From contig CP136896.1 of the NCBI GenBank assembly GCA_034359265.1, positions 34,772,001 to 34,836,000 of the forward strand: a stretch of 64,000 bases of DNA, in the 5' to 3' direction. The notes below the pieces were generated by a model that worked only from the letters and a program-made list of their open reading frames with translations, was not told the origin of the DNA and did not search any database. This DNA is from Canna indica (taxonomy: Eukaryota > Streptophyta > Magnoliopsida > Zingiberales > Cannaceae). Positions within the stretch are counted from its first letter, which is position 1; the number at the start of each line of letters is the position of its first letter. The position numbers and the translations under genes are program-made. Positions 1 through 10,990 of this stretch are shown piece after piece.

Positions 1-10
1 TCTGTCGAGA
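1..10 (+). repeat. Truncated monomer tail at left edge
   Basis: The ten bases TCTGTCGAGA are the end of a type c monomer cut by the window edge, so the array continues to the left. Confidence 0.9.
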
Positions 11-19
11 ATAACTCGA
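5..19. other. Exemplar junction dyad TCGAG-AATAA-CTCGA
   Basis: Perfect 5-bp arms across a monomer junction. Present only where a unit ending TCGAGA (some c, some R6) meets the next ATAACTCGA, for example 5-19 and 55555-55569; units ending TTGAGA, TGGAGA or CAAAA break it. Confidence 0.75.
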
Positions 20-303
20 TTAACAACTTCTCCCATCGCAGTGAATGTTCTGGAGTCGCTCGGTACTCAGATTACTGGGCGTTTCAAGCCGATACCCCGA
101 AGTTCAATCAGTCGGCTTCGTTCAAAATCAATTCGAAAAATCATGCAATTATGTGCATTAGTCTGTCAAAAATAACTCGATTAACAACTTCTCCCATCGC
201 AGTGAATGTTCTGGAGTCGCTCGGTACTCAGATTACTGGGCGTTTCGAGCTGATACCCCGAAGTTCAATTAGTCGACATCGTTCAAGATCTATTCGAAAA
301 ATC

Positions 304-319
304 ATGCAATTCTTTGCAT
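304..319. other. Exemplar dyad ATGCAA-TTCT-TTGCAT
   Basis: A perfect 6-bp inverted repeat with a 4-base spacer. It recurs in class A units that combine CATGCA with CTTTGCA (b, f, j, d*, R2, R8). Units with ATGTGCA or CTATGCA keep 5-bp arms; those with CGTGCA lose the outer pairs. No protein-binding role is shown. Confidence 0.8.
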
Positions 320-1462
320 TAGTCTGTCAAAAATAACTCGATTAACAACTTCTCCCATCACAGTGAATGTTCTGGAGTCGCTCGGGACTCAGATTACAGG
401 GCGTTTCGAGCCGATACCCCGAAGTTCAATCAGTCTGCTTCGTTCAAGATTCTATTCGAAAAATAGTGCAATTCTGTGCATTAGTCTGTTGAGAATAACT
501 CTATTAACAACTTCTCCCATCGCAGTGAATGTTCTGGAGTCGCTCGGTACTCAGATTACTGGGCGTTTCGAGCCGATACCCCGAAGTTCAATCAGTCGGC
601 CTCGTTCAAAATCAATTTGAAAAATCGTGCAATTCTTTGCATTAGTCTGTCAAAAATAACTCGATTAACAACTTCTCCCATCACAGTGAATGTTCTGGAG
701 TCGCTCGGGACTCAGATTACAGGGCGTTTCGAGCCGATACCCCGAAGTTCAATCAGTCTGCTTCGTTCAAGATTCTATTCGAAAAATAGTGCAATTCTGT
801 GCATTAGTCTGTCGAGAATAACTCGATTAACAACTTCTCCCATCGCAGTGAATGTTCTGGAGTCGCTCGGTACTCAGATTACTGGGCGTTTCAAGCCGAT
901 ACCCCGAAGTTCAATCAGTCGGCTTCGTTCAAAATCAATTCGAAAAATCATGCAATTATGTGCATTAGTCTGTCAAAAATAACTCGATTAACAACTTCTC
1001 CCATCGCAGTGAATGTTCTGGAGTCGCTCGGTACTCAGATTACTGGGCGTTTCGAGCTGATACCCCGAAGTTCAATCAGTCGACATCGTTCAAGATCTAT
1101 TCGAAAAATCATGCAATTCTTTGCATTAGTCTGTCAAAAATAACTCGATTAACAACTTCTCCCATCACAGTGAATGTTCTGGAGTCGCTCGGGACTCAGA
1201 TTACAGGGCGTTTCGAGCCGATACCCCGAAGTTCAATCAGTCTGCTTCGTTCAAGATTCTATTCGAAAAATAGTGCAATTCTGTGCATTAGTCTGTTGAG
1301 AATAACTCGATTAACAACTTCTCCCATCGCAGTGAATGTTCTGGAGTCGCTCGGTACTCAGATTACTGTGCGTTTCGAGCCGATACCCCGAAGTTCAATC
1401 AGTCGGCCTCGTTCAAAATCTATTCGAAAAATCATGCAATTCTTTGCATTAGTCTGTCAAAA

Positions 1463-1624
1463 ATAACTCGATTAACAACTTCTCCCATCATAGTTAATGT
1501 TCTGGAGTCGCTCGGGACTCAGATTACAGGGCGTTTCGAGCCGATACCCCGAAGTTCAATCAGTTGGCTTCGTTCAAGATTCTATTCGAAAAATCGTGCA
1601 ATTCTGTGCATTAGTCTGTCAAAA
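1463..1624 (+). repeat. Type e monomer (162 bp)
   Basis: Class B. Marks: CATCATAGTTAATG at the front, GGGACTCAG, GAGCCG, TTGGCTTCG, ATCGTGCAATTCTG, tail TGTCAAAA. It resembles R1 and R3 of the right domain and is probably their left-domain relative. Confidence 0.85.
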
Positions 1625-1785
1625 ATAACTCGATTAACAACTTCTCCCATCGCAGTGAATGTTCTGGAGTCGCTCGGTACTCAGATTACTGGGCGTTTCA
1701 AGCCGATACCCCGAAGTTCAATCAGTCGGCTTCGTTCAAAATCAATTCGAAAAATCATGCAATTATGTGCATTAGTCTGTCAAAA
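1625..1785 (+). repeat. Type a monomer (161 bp)
   Basis: Class A. Marks: CATCGCAG, GGTACTCAG, TTTCAAGCCG (G to A at a CpG), TCGGCTTCG, AAAATCAATTCG, and ATGCAATTATGTGCAT near the end. Found in both domains, always followed by b or a close substitute except near 46842-49262 and 52653. Confidence 0.88.
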
Positions 1786-1946
1786 ATAACTCGATTAACA
1801 ACTTCTCCCATCGCAGTGAATGTTCTGGAGTCGCTCGGTACTCAGATTACTGGGCGTTTCGAGCTGATACCCCGAAGTTCAATCAGTCGACATCGTTCAA
1901 GATCTATTCGAAAAATCATGCAATTCTTTGCATTAGTCTGTCAAAA
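1786..1946 (+). repeat. Type b monomer (161 bp)
   Basis: Class A. Marks: CATCGCAG, GGTACTCAG, GAGCTGATAC, TCGACATCG, AGATCTATTCG, ATGCAATTCTTTGCAT. It follows type a throughout both domains. Confidence 0.88.
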
Positions 1947-2108
1947 ATAACTCGATTAACAACTTCTCCCATCACAGTGAATGTTCTGGAGTCGCTCGGG
2001 ACTCAGATTACAGGGCGTTTCGAGCCGATACCCCGAAGTTCAATCAGTCTGCTTCGTTCAAGATTCTATTCGAAAAATAGTGCAATTCTGTGCATTAGTC
2101 TGTTGAGA
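1947..2108 (+). repeat. Type c monomer (162 bp)
   Basis: Class B. Marks: CATCACAG, GGGACTCAG, GAGCCG, TCTGCTTCG, GATTCTATTCG, ATAGTGCAATTCTG, and a tail TTGAGA or TCGAGA. It is the left-domain counterpart of R6, which has ATAGAGC instead of ATAGTGC. Confidence 0.85.
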
Positions 2109-2269
2109 ATAACTCGATTAACAACTTCTCCCATCGCAGTGAATGTTCTGGAGTCGCTCGGTACTCAGATTACTGGGCGTTTCGAGCCGATACCCCGAAG
2201 TTCAATCAGTCGGCCTCGTTCAAAATCAATTTGAAAAATCGTGCAATTCTTTGCATTAGTCTGTCAAAA
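2109..2269 (+). repeat. Type d monomer (161 bp)
   Basis: Class A. Marks: CATCGCAG, GGTACTCAG, GAGCCG, TCGGCCTCG, AATCAATTTG, ATCGTGCAATTCTTT. Effectively the same type as R5 of the right domain. Confidence 0.85.
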
Positions 2270-2915
2270 ATAACTCGATTAACAACTTCTCCCATCACAG
2301 TGAATGTTCTGGAGTCGCTCGGGACTCAGATTACAGGGCGTTTCGAGCCGATACCCCGAAGTTCAATCAGTCTGCTTCGTTCAAGATTCTATTCGAAAAA
2401 TAGTGCAATTCTGTGCATTAGTCTGTCGAGAATAACTCGATTAACAACTTCTCCCATCGCAGTGAATGTTCTGGAGTCGCTCGGTACTCAGATTACTGGG
2501 CGTTTCAAGCCGATACCCCGAAGTTCAATCAGTCGGCTTCGTTCAAAATCAATTCGAAAAATCATGCAATTATGTGCATTAGTCTGTCAAAAATAACTCG
2601 ATTAACAACTTCTCCCATCGCAGTGAATGTTCTGGAGTCGCTCGGTACTCAGATTACTGGGCGTTTCGAGCTGATACCCCGAAGTTCAATCAGTCGACAT
2701 CGTTCAAGATCTATTCGAAAAATCATGCAATTCTTTGCATTAGTCTGTCAAAAATAACTCGATTAACAACTTCTCCCATCACAGTGAATGTTCTGGAGTC
2801 GCTCGGGACTCAGATTACAGGGCGTTTCGAGCCGATACCCCGAAGTTCAATCAGTCTGCTTCGTTCAAGATTCTATTCGAAAAATAGTGCAATTCTGTGC
2901 ATTAGTCTGTTGAGA

Positions 2916-3076
2916 ATAACTCGATTAACAACTTCTCCCATCGCAGTGAATGTTCTGGAGTCGCTCGGTACTCAGATTACTGGGCGTTTCGAGCCGATAC
3001 CCCGAAGTTCAATCAGTCGGCCTCGTTCAAAATCTATTCGAAAAATCATGCAATTCTTTGCATTAGTCTGTCAAAA
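2916..3076 (+). repeat. Type d* monomer (161 bp)
   Basis: As type d in its front two thirds, but the end reads AATCTATTCG then CATGCAATTCTTT, as in type b. It may itself be an old d/b chimera. Confidence 0.75.
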
Positions 3077-3238
3077 ATAACTCGATTAACAACTTCTCCC
3101 ATCATAGTTAATGTTCTGGAGTCGCTCGGGACTCAGATTACAGGGCGTTTCGAGCCGATACCCCGAAGTTCAATCAGTTGGCTTCGTTCAAGATTCTATT
3201 CGAAAAATAGTGCAATTCTGTGCATTAGTCTGTCAAGA
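3077..3238 (+). repeat. Chimeric monomer: type e head, R4 tail
   Basis: The front has CATCATAGTTAATG and TTGGCTTCG (type e) and the end has AAATAGTGCAATTCTG with TGTCAAGA (type R4). At the equivalent place in the second copy both parents are intact: e at 10829-10990 followed by R4 at 10991-11152. The switch lies between the GATTCTATTCG word and AAATAG, about 3192-3209. This is what an exchange one monomer out of register would leave. Confidence 0.85.
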
Positions 3239-3399
3239 ATAACTCGATTAACAACTTCTCCCATCGCAGTGAATGTTCTGGAGTCACTCGGTACTCAGAT
3301 TACTGGGCGTTTCGAGCCGATACCCCGAAGTTCAATCAGTCGGCCTCGTTCAAAATCAATTTGAAAAATCGTGCAATTCTTTGCATTAGTCTGTCAAAA
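3239..3399 (+). repeat. Type d monomer with private GTCACTCGG
   Basis: A type d unit with a G to A change in the GTCGCTCGG word. The same variant stands at 11153, after the intact e-R4 pair, which confirms the two places are homologous. Confidence 0.85.
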
Positions 3400-3561
3400 A
3401 TAACTCGATTAACAACTTCTCCCATCACAGTGAATGTTCTGGAGTCGCTCGGGACTCAGATTACAGGTCGTTTCGAGCCGATACCCCGAAGTTCAATCAG
3501 TCTGCTTCGTTCAAGATTCTATTCGAAAAATAGTGCAATTCTGTGCATTAGTCTATCGAGA

Positions 3562-3722
3562 ATAACTCGATTAACAACTTCTCCCATCACAGTGAATGTT
3601 CTGGAGTCGCTCGGGACTCAGATTACAGGGCGTTTCGAGCCGATACCCCGAAGTTCAATCAGTCGGCTTCGTTCAAGATCTATTCGAAAAATCATGCAAT
3701 TCTTTGCATTAGTCTATCAAAA
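3562..3722 (+). repeat. Type f monomer (161 bp)
   Basis: Class A with CATCACAG, GGGACTCAG, GAGCCG, TCGGCTTCG, AGATCTATTCG, CTTTGCA and tail TCTATCAAAA. Also at 4854 and 12283. Confidence 0.8.
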
Positions 3723-3884
3723 ATAACTCGATTAACAACTTCTCCCATCACAGTGAATGTTCTGGAGTCACTCGGGACTCTGATTACAGGGCGTTTTGAG
3801 CCGATACCCCGAAGTTCAATCAGACTGCTTCGTTCAAGATTCGATTCGAAAAATAGTGCAATTCTGTGCATTAGTCTGTCAAGA
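3723..3884 (+). repeat. Type g monomer (162 bp)
   Basis: Class B with GTCACTCGGGACTCTG, CGTTTTGAGCCG, CAGACTGCTTCG, GATTCGATTCG, ATAGTGC and TGTCAAGA. It looks like a diverged R4, restricted to the left domain (also 5015, 5662, 6793, 12444). Confidence 0.85.
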
Positions 3885-4046
3885 ATAACTCGATTAACAA
3901 CTTCTCCCATCGCAGTGAATGTTCTGGAGTCGCTCGGTACTCAGATTACAGGGCGTTTCGAGCCGATACCCCGAAGTTCAATCAGTCTGCTTCGTTCAAG
4001 ATTCTATTCGAAAAATAGTGCAATTCTGTGCATTAGTCTGTCGAGA
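3885..4046 (+). repeat. Type c2 monomer (162 bp)
   Basis: The front up to GGTACTCAG is of b/d kind and the rest (ACAGGGCG, TCTGCTTCG, ATAGTGC, TCGAGA) is type c, so it is probably an old, now amplified chimera. Always placed after g. Confidence 0.75.
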
Positions 4047-4207
4047 ATAACTCGATTAACAACTTCTCCCATCACAGTGAATGTTCTGGAGTCGCTCGGT
4101 ACTCAGATTACTGGGCGTTTCGAGCTGATACCCCGAAGTTCAATCAGTCGGCATCGTTCAAGATCTATTAGAAAAATCATGCAATTCTATGCATTAGTCT
4201 GTCAAAA
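4047..4207 (+). repeat. Type h monomer (161 bp)
   Basis: Class A with CATCACAG, GGTACTCAG, GAGCTG, TCGGCATCG, AGATCTATTAG and CTATGCA. The form with CATCGCAG (h2) follows e2, for example at 4370, 6632, 7763, 12122 and 13414. Confidence 0.82.
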
Positions 4208-4369
4208 ATAACTCGATTAACAACTTCTCCCATCATAGTTAATGTTCTGGAGTCGCTTGGGACTCAGATTACAGGGCGTTCCGAGCCGATACCCCGAAGT
4301 TCAATCAGTTGGCTTCGTTCAAGATTCTATTCGAAAAATCATGCAATTCTGTGCATTAGTCTGTCAAAA
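4208..4369 (+). repeat. Type e2 monomer (162 bp)
   Basis: Type e-like, but with GTCGCTTGGG (C to T at a CpG) and CATGCAATTCTG. This copy alone has GCGTTCCGAG. Other copies are at 6470, 7601, 11960 and 13252. Confidence 0.82.
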
Positions 4370-5499
4370 ATAACTCGATTAACAACTTCTCCCATCGCAG
4401 TGAATGTTCTGGAGTCGCTCGGTACTCAGATTACTGGGCGTTTCGAGCTGATACCCCGAAGTTCAATCAGTCGGCATCGTTCAAGATCTATTAGAAAAAT
4501 CATGCAATTCTATGCATTAGTCTGTCAAAAATAACTCGATTAACAACTTCTCCCATCACAGTGAATGTTCTGGAGTCGCTCGGGACTCAGATTACAGGGC
4601 GTTTCGAGCCGATACCCCGAAGTTCAATCAGTCGGCCTCGTTCAAAATCAATTTGAAAAATCGTGCAATTCTTTGCATTAGTCTGTCAAAAATAACTCGA
4701 TTAACAACTTCTCCCATCACAGTGAATGTTCTGGAGTCGCTCGGGACTCAGATTACAGGTCGTTTCGAGCCGATACCCCGAAGTTCAATCAGTCTGCTTC
4801 GTTCAAGATTCTATTCGAAAAATAGTGCAATTCTGTGCATTAGTCTATCGAGAATAACTCGATTAACAACTTCTCCCATCACAGTGAATGTTCTGGAGTC
4901 GCTCGGGACTCAGATTACAGGGCGTTTCGAGCCGATACCCCGAAGTTCAATCAGTCGGCTTCGTTCAAGATCTATTCGAAAAATCATGCAATTCTTTGCA
5001 TTAGTCTATCAAAAATAACTCGATTAACAACTTCTCCCATCACAGTGAATGTTCTGGAGTCACTCGGGACTCTGATTACAGGGCGTTTTGAGCCGATACC
5101 CCGAAGTTCAATCAGACTGCTTCGTTCAAGATTCGATTCGAAAAATAGTGCAATTCTGTGCATTAGTCTGTCAAGAATAACTCGATTAACAACTTCTCCC
5201 ATCGCAGTGAATGTTCTGGAGTCGCTCGGTACTCAGATTACAGGGCGTTTCGAGCCGATACCCCGAAGTTCAATCAGTCTGCTTCGTTCATGATTCTATT
5301 CGAAAAATAGTGCAATTCTGTGCATTAGTCTGTCGAGAATAACTCGATTAACAACTTCTCCCATCACAGTGAATGTTCTGGAGTCGCTCGGTACTCAGAT
5401 TACTGGGCGTTTCGAGCTGATACCCCGAAGTTCAATCAGTCGGCATCGTTCAAGATCTATTAGAAAAATCATGCAATTCTATGCATTAGTCTGTCAAAA

Positions 5500-6146
5500 A
5501 TAACTCGATTAACAACTTCTCCCATCACAGTGAATGTTCTGGAGTCGCTCGGGACTCAGATTACAGGACGTTTCGAGCCGATACCCCGAAGTTCAATCAG
5601 TCTGCTTCGTTCAAGATTCTATTCGAAAAATAGTGCAATTCTGTGCATTAGTCTGTCGAGAATAACTCGATTAACAACTTCTCCCATCACAGTGAATGTT
5701 CTGGAGTCACTCGGGACTCTGATTACAGGGCGTTTTGAGCCGATACCCCGAAGTTCAATCAGACTGCTTCGTTCAAGATTCGATTCGAAAAATAGTGCAA
5801 TTCTGTGCATTAGTCTGTCAAGAATAACTCGATTAACAACTTCTCCCATCGCAGTGAATGTTCTGGAGTCGCTCGGTACTCAGATTACAGGGCGTTTCGA
5901 GCCGATACCCCGAAGTTCAATCAGTCTGCTTCGTTCAAGATTCTATTCGAAAAATAGTGCAATTCTGTGCATTAGTCTGTCGAGAATAACTCGATTAACA
6001 ACTTCTCCCATCACAGTGAATGTTCTGGAGTCGCTCGGTACTCAGATTACTGGGCGTTTCGAGCTGATACCCCGAAGTTCAATCAGTCGGCATCGTTCAA
6101 GATCTATTAGAAAAATCATGCAATTCTATGCATTAGTCTGTCAAAA
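5500..6146 (+). repeat. Irregular 4-mer c g c2 h
   Basis: Starts c 5500 (ACAGGACG), g 5662, c2 5824, h 5986. Three 162-bp units in a row keep one reading frame open, which produces the longest open frame in the window at 5530-6150; no coding meaning is implied. Confidence 0.8.
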
Positions 6147-7923
6147 ATAACTCGATTAACAACTTCTCCCATCACAGTGAATGTTCTGGAGTCGCTCGGG
6201 ACTCAGATTACAGGACGTTTCGAGCCGATACCCCGAAGTTCAATCAGTCTGCTTCGTTCAAGATTCTATTCGAAAAATAGTGCAATTCTGTGCATTAGTC
6301 TGTCGAGAATAACTCGATTAACAACTTCTCCCATCACAGTGAATGTTCTGGAGTCGCTCGGGACTCAGATTACAGGACGTTTCGAGCCGATACCCCGAAG
6401 TTCAATCAGTCGGCATTGTTCAAGATCTATTCGAAAAATCATGCAATTCTTTGCATTAGTCTGTCAAAAATAACTCGATTAACAACTTCTCCCATCATAG
6501 TTAATGTTCTGGAGTCGCTTGGGACTCAGATTACAGGGCGTTTCGAGCCGATACCCCGAAGTTCAATCAGTTGGCTTCGTTCAAGATTCTATTCGAAAAA
6601 TCATGCAATTCTGTGCATTAGTCTGTCAAAAATAACTCGATTAACAACTTCTCCCATCGCAGTGAATGTTCTGGAGTCGCTCGGTACTCAGATTACTGGG
6701 CGTTTCGAGCTGATACCCCGAAGTTCAATCAGTCGGCATCGTTCAAGATCTATTAGAAAAATCATGCAATTCTATGCATTAGTCTGTCAAAAATAACTCG
6801 ATTAACAACTTCTCCCATCACAGTGAATGTTCTGGAGTCACTCGGGACTCTGATTACAGGGCGTTTTGAGCCGATACCCCGAAGTTCAATCAGACTGCTT
6901 CGTTCAAGATTCGATTCGAAAAATAGTGCAATTCTGTGCATTAGTCTGTCAAGAATAACTCGATTAACAACTTCTCCCATCGCAGTGAATGTTCTGGAGT
7001 CGCTCGGTACTCAGATTACAGGGCGTTTCGAGCCGATACCCCGAAGTTCAATCAGTCTGCTTCGTTCAAGATTCTATTCGAAAAATAGTGCAATTCTGTG
7101 CATTAGTCTGTCGAGAATAACTCGATTAACAACTTCTCCCATCACAGTGAATGTTCTGGAGTCGCTCGGTACTCAGATTACTGGGCGTTTCGAGCTGATA
7201 CCCCGAAGTTCAATCAGTCGGCATCGTTCAAGATCTATTAGAAAAATCATGCAATTCTATGCATTAGTCTGTCAAAAATAACTCGATTAACAACTTCTCC
7301 CATCACAGTGAATGTTCTGGAGTCGCTCGGGACTCAGATTACAGGACGTTTCGAGCCGATACCCCGAAGTTCAATCAGTCTGCTTCGTTCAAGATTCTAT
7401 TCGAAAAATAGTGCAATTCTGTGCATTAGTCTGTCGAGAATAACTCGATTAACAACTTCTCCCATCACAGTGAATGTTCTGGAGTCGCTCGGGACTCAGA
7501 TTACAGGACGTTTCGAGCTGATACCCCGAAGTTCAATCAGTCGGCATTGTTCAAGATCTATTCGAAAAATCATGCAATTCTTTGCATTAGTCTGTCAAAA
7601 ATAACTCGATTAACAACTTCTCCCATCATAGTTAATGTTCTGGAGTCGCTTGGGACTCAGATTACAGGGCGTTTCGAGCCGATACCCCGAAGTTCAATCA
7701 GTTGGCTTCGTTCAAGATTCTATTCGAAAAATCATGCAATTCTGTGCATTAGTCTGTCAAAAATAACTCGATTAACAACTTCTCCCATCGCAGTGAATGT
7801 TCTGGAGTCGCTCGGTACTCAGATTACTGGGCGTTTCGAGCTGATACCCCGAAGTTCAATCAGTCGGCATCGTTCAAGATCTATTAGAAAAATCATGCAA
7901 TTCTATGCATTAGTCTGTCAAAA
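6147..7923 (+). repeat. 7-mer tandem duplication, 1131-bp period (1.6 copies)
   Basis: Copy 1: c 6147, j 6309, e2 6470, h2 6632, g 6793, c2 6955, h 7117. Copy 2, partial: c 7278, j 7440, e2 7601, h2 7763. The two j units differ by GAGCCG against GAGCTG. Confidence 0.82.
6309..6469 (+). repeat. Type j monomer (161 bp)
   Basis: Class A with CATCACAG, ACAGGACG, TCGGCATTG (C to T at a CpG), AGATCTATTCG and CTTTGCA. Seen at 6309, 7440, 11799 and 13091. Confidence 0.8.
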
Positions 7924-8569
7924 ATAACTCGATTAACAACTTCTCCCATCACAGTGAATGTTCTGGAGTCGCTCGGGACTCAGATTACAGGGCGTTTCGA
8001 GCCGATACCCCGAAGTTCAATCAGTCGGCCTCGTTCAAAATCAATTCAAAAAATCGTGCAATTCTTTGCATTAGTCTATCAAAAATAACTCGATTAACAA
8101 CTTCTCCCATCACAGTGAATGTTCTGGAGTCGCTCGGGACTCAGATTACAGGGCGTTTCGAGCCGATACCCCGAAGTTCAATCAGTTGGCTTTGTTCAAG
8201 ATTCTATTCGAAAAATCATGCAATTCTGTGCATTAGTCTGTCAAAAATAACTCGATTAACAACTTCTCCCATCGCAGTGAATGTTCTGGAGTCGCTCGGG
8301 ACTCTGATTACAGGGCGTTTCGAGCCGATACCCCGAAGTTCAATCAGTCTGCTTCGTTCAAGATTCGATTCGAAAAATAGTGCAATTCTGTGCATTAGTC
8401 TGTCAAGAATAACTCGATTAACAACTTCTCCCATCGCAGTGAATGTTCTGGAGTCGCTCGGTACTCAGATTATTGGGCGTTTCGAGCCGATACCCCGAAG
8501 TTCAATCAGTCGGCCTCGTTCAAAATCAATTTGAAAAATCGTGCAATTCTTTGCATTAGTCTGTCAAAA
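7924..8569 (+). repeat. Linker 4-mer i k R4 d
   Basis: Starts i 7924, k 8085, R4 8247, d 8409 (ATTATTGGG variant). The same four stand at 13575, 13736, 13898 and 14060 with the same private change. In the first place they lead into a-b-c; in the second they lead into the right domain. Confidence 0.83.
8085..8246 (+). repeat. Type k monomer (162 bp)
   Basis: Class B with CATCACAG, GGGACTCAG, GAGCCG, TTGGCTTTG and an AATTCTG end. It is an R1-like unit with a different front. In the right domain it follows b; its partner k2 has TTGGCTTCG and ATTCAAAAAATCG. Confidence 0.8.
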
Positions 8570-10990
8570 ATAACTCGATTAACAACTTCTCCCATCGCAG
8601 TGAATGTTCTGGAGTCGCTCGGTACTCAGATTACTGGGCGTTTCAAGCCGATACCCCGAAGTTCAATCAGTCGGCTTCGTTCAAAATCAATTCGAAAAAT
8701 CATGCAATTATGGGCATTAGTCTGTCAAAAATAACTCGATTAACAACTTCTCCCATCGCAGTGAATGTTCTGGAGTCGCTCGGTACTCAGATTACTGGGC
8801 GTTTCGAGCTGATACCCCGAAGTTCAATCAGTCGACATCGTTCAAGATCTATTCGAAAAATCATGCAATTCTTTGCATTAGTCTGTCAAAAATAACTCGA
8901 TTAACAACTTCTCCCATCACAGTGAATGTTCTGGAGTCGCTCGGGACTCAGATTACAGGGCGTTTCGAGCCGATACCCCGAAGTTCAATCAGTCTGCTTC
9001 GTTCAAGATTCTATTCGAAAAATAGTGCAATTCTGTGCATTAGTCTGTTGAGAATAACTCGATTAACAACTTCTCCCATCGCAGTGAATGTTCTGGAGTC
9101 GCTCGGTACTCAGATTACTGTGCGTTTCGAGCCGATACCCCGAAGTTCAATCAGTCGGCCTCGTTCAAAATCTATTCGAAAAATCATGCAATTCTTTGCA
9201 TTAGTCTGTCAAAAATAACTCGATTAACAACTTCTCCCATCATAGTTAATGTTCTGGAGTCGCTCGGGACTCAGATTACAGGGCGTTTCGAGCCGATACC
9301 CCGAAGTTCAATCAGTTGGCTTCGTTCAAGATTCTATTCGAAAAATCGTGCAATTCTGTGCATTAGTCTGTCAAAAATAACTCGATTAACAACTTCTCCC
9401 ATCGCAGTGAATGTTCTGGAGTCGCTCGGTACTCAGATTACTGGGCGTTTCAAGCCGATACCCCGAAGTTCAATCAGTCGGCTTCGTTCAAAATCAATTC
9501 GAAAAATCATGCAATTATGTGCATTAGTCTGTCAAAAATAACTCGATTAACAACTTCTCCCATCGCAGTGAATGTTCTGGAGTCGCTCGGTACTCAGATT
9601 ACTGGGCGTTTCGAGCTGATACCCCGAAGTTCAATCAGTCGACATCGTTCAAGATCTATTCGAAAAATCATGCAATTCTTTGCATTAGTCTGTCAAAAAT
9701 AACTCGATTAACAACTTCTCCCATCACAGTGAATGTTCTGGAGTCGCTCGGGACTCAGATTACAGGGCGTTTCGAGCCGATACCCCGAAGTTCAATCAGT
9801 CTGCTTCGTTCAAGATTCTATTCGAAAAATAGTGCAATTCTGTGCATTAGTCTGTTGAGAATAACTCGATTAACAACTTCTCCCATCGCAGTGAATGTTC
9901 TGGAGTCGCTCGGTACTCAGATTACTGGGCGTTTCGAGCCGATACCCCGAAGTTCAATCAGTCGGCCTCGTTCAAAATCAATTTGAAAAATCATGCAATT
10001 CTTTGCATTAGTCTGTCAAAAATAACTCGATTAACAACTTCTCCCATCACAGTGAATGTTCTGGAGTCGCTCGGGACTCAGATTACAGGGCGTTTCGAGC
10101 CGATACCCCGAAGTTCAATCAGTCTGCTTCGTTCAAGATTCTATTCGAAAAATAGTGCAATTCTGTGCATTAGTCTGTCGAGAATAACTCGATTAACAAC
10201 TTCTCCCATCGCAGTGAATGTTCTGGAGTCGCTCGGTACTCAGATTACTGGGCGTTTCAAGCCGATACCCCGAAGTTCAATCAGTCGGCTTCGTTCAAAA
10301 TCAATTCGAAAAATCATGCAATTATGTGCATTAGTCTGTCAAAAATAACTCGATTAACAACTTCTCCCATCGCAGTGAATGTTCTGGAGTCGCTCGGTAC
10401 TCAGATTACTGGGCGTTTCGAGCTGATACCCCGAAGTTCAATCAGTCGACATCGTTCAAGATCTATTCGAAAAATCATGCAATTCTTTGCATTAGTCTGT
10501 CAAAAATAACTCGATTAACAACTTCTCCCATCACAGTGAATGTTCTGGAGTCGCTCGGGACTCAGATTACAGGGCGTTTCGAGCCGATACCCCGAAGTTC
10601 AATCAGTCTGCTTCGTTCAAGATTCTATTCGAAAAATAGTGCAATTCTGTGCATTAGTCTATTGAGAATAACTCGATTAACAACTTCTCCCATCGCAGTG
10701 AATGTTCTGGAGTCGCTCGGTACTCAGATTACTGGGCGTTTCGAGCCGATACCCCGAAGTTCAATCAGTCGGCCTCGTTCAAAATCTATTCGAAAAATCA
10801 TGCAATTCTTTGCATTAGTCTGTCAAAAATAACTCGATTAACAACTTCTCCCATCATAGTTAATGTTCTGGAGTCGCTCGGGACTCAGATTACAGGGCGT
10901 TTCGAGCCGATACCCCGAAGTTCAATCAGTTGGCTTCGTTCAAGATTCTATTCGAAAAATCGTGCAATTCTGCGCATTAGTCTGTCAAAA
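8570..10990 (+). repeat. 10-mer HOR, second locus (1.5 copies)
   Basis: Starts: a 8570, b 8731, c 8892, d* 9054, e 9215, a 9377, b 9538, c 9699, d 9861, c 10022, a 10184, b 10345, c 10506, d* 10668, e 10829. The part 8570-10828 corresponds to 818-3076 at an offset of 7752 bp, including the ACTGTGCG change in the first d*. Confidence 0.87.

Larger units (their letters stand above)
11..1624 (+). repeat. 10-mer HOR copy 1 (1614 bp)
   Basis: Order and starts: a 11, b 172, c 333, d 495, c 656, a 818, b 979, c 1140, d* 1302, e 1463. It is two related pentamers of 807 bp (a b c d c and a b c d* e), so an ancestral 5-mer seems to have doubled and diverged. The d* at 1302 carries ACTGTGCG, shared with 9054 but not with 2916. 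Confidence 0.88.
1625..3238 (+). repeat. 10-mer HOR copy 2 (1614 bp, last monomer chimeric)
   Basis: Order: a 1625, b 1786, c 1947, d 2109, c 2270, a 2432, b 2593, c 2754, d* 2916, then an e-headed chimera at 3077. It is the same order as 11-1624 at exactly 1614 bp spacing, with very few substitutions. Confidence 0.88.
3400..5499 (+). repeat. Left-domain 8-mer block, 1292-bp period (1.6 copies)
   Basis: Copy 1: c 3400 (ACAGGTCG variant), f 3562, g 3723, c2 3885, h 4047, e2 4208, h2 4370, i 4531. Copy 2, partial: c 4692 (same variant), f 4854, g 5015, c2 5177, h 5339. Four B and four A units give 1292 bp, the same period as the right-domain octamer although the member types differ. Confidence 0.82.

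Noticed and set aside
51..90. Hairpin between TCGGG and CCCGA within the monomer
   Set aside because: Only five pairs with a loop of over 30 bases, and broken in GGTACTC types; too weak to call.
111..133. CENP-B box
   Set aside because: The monomer has TTCG followed by four bases and A (in CTTCGTTCAA), the first half of the box core, but the CGGG half is missing in every type I checked, on both strands.
5530..6150. Longest open frame (206 codons), and similar frames of 61-193 codons on + and 72-76 codons on the minus strand
   Set aside because: They start at GTG/ATG inside the monomer, continue through 162-bp units because 162 is divisible by 3, and end where a 161-bp unit shifts frame. They exist in many copies with changes that ignore codon structure, and no start signals accompany them.
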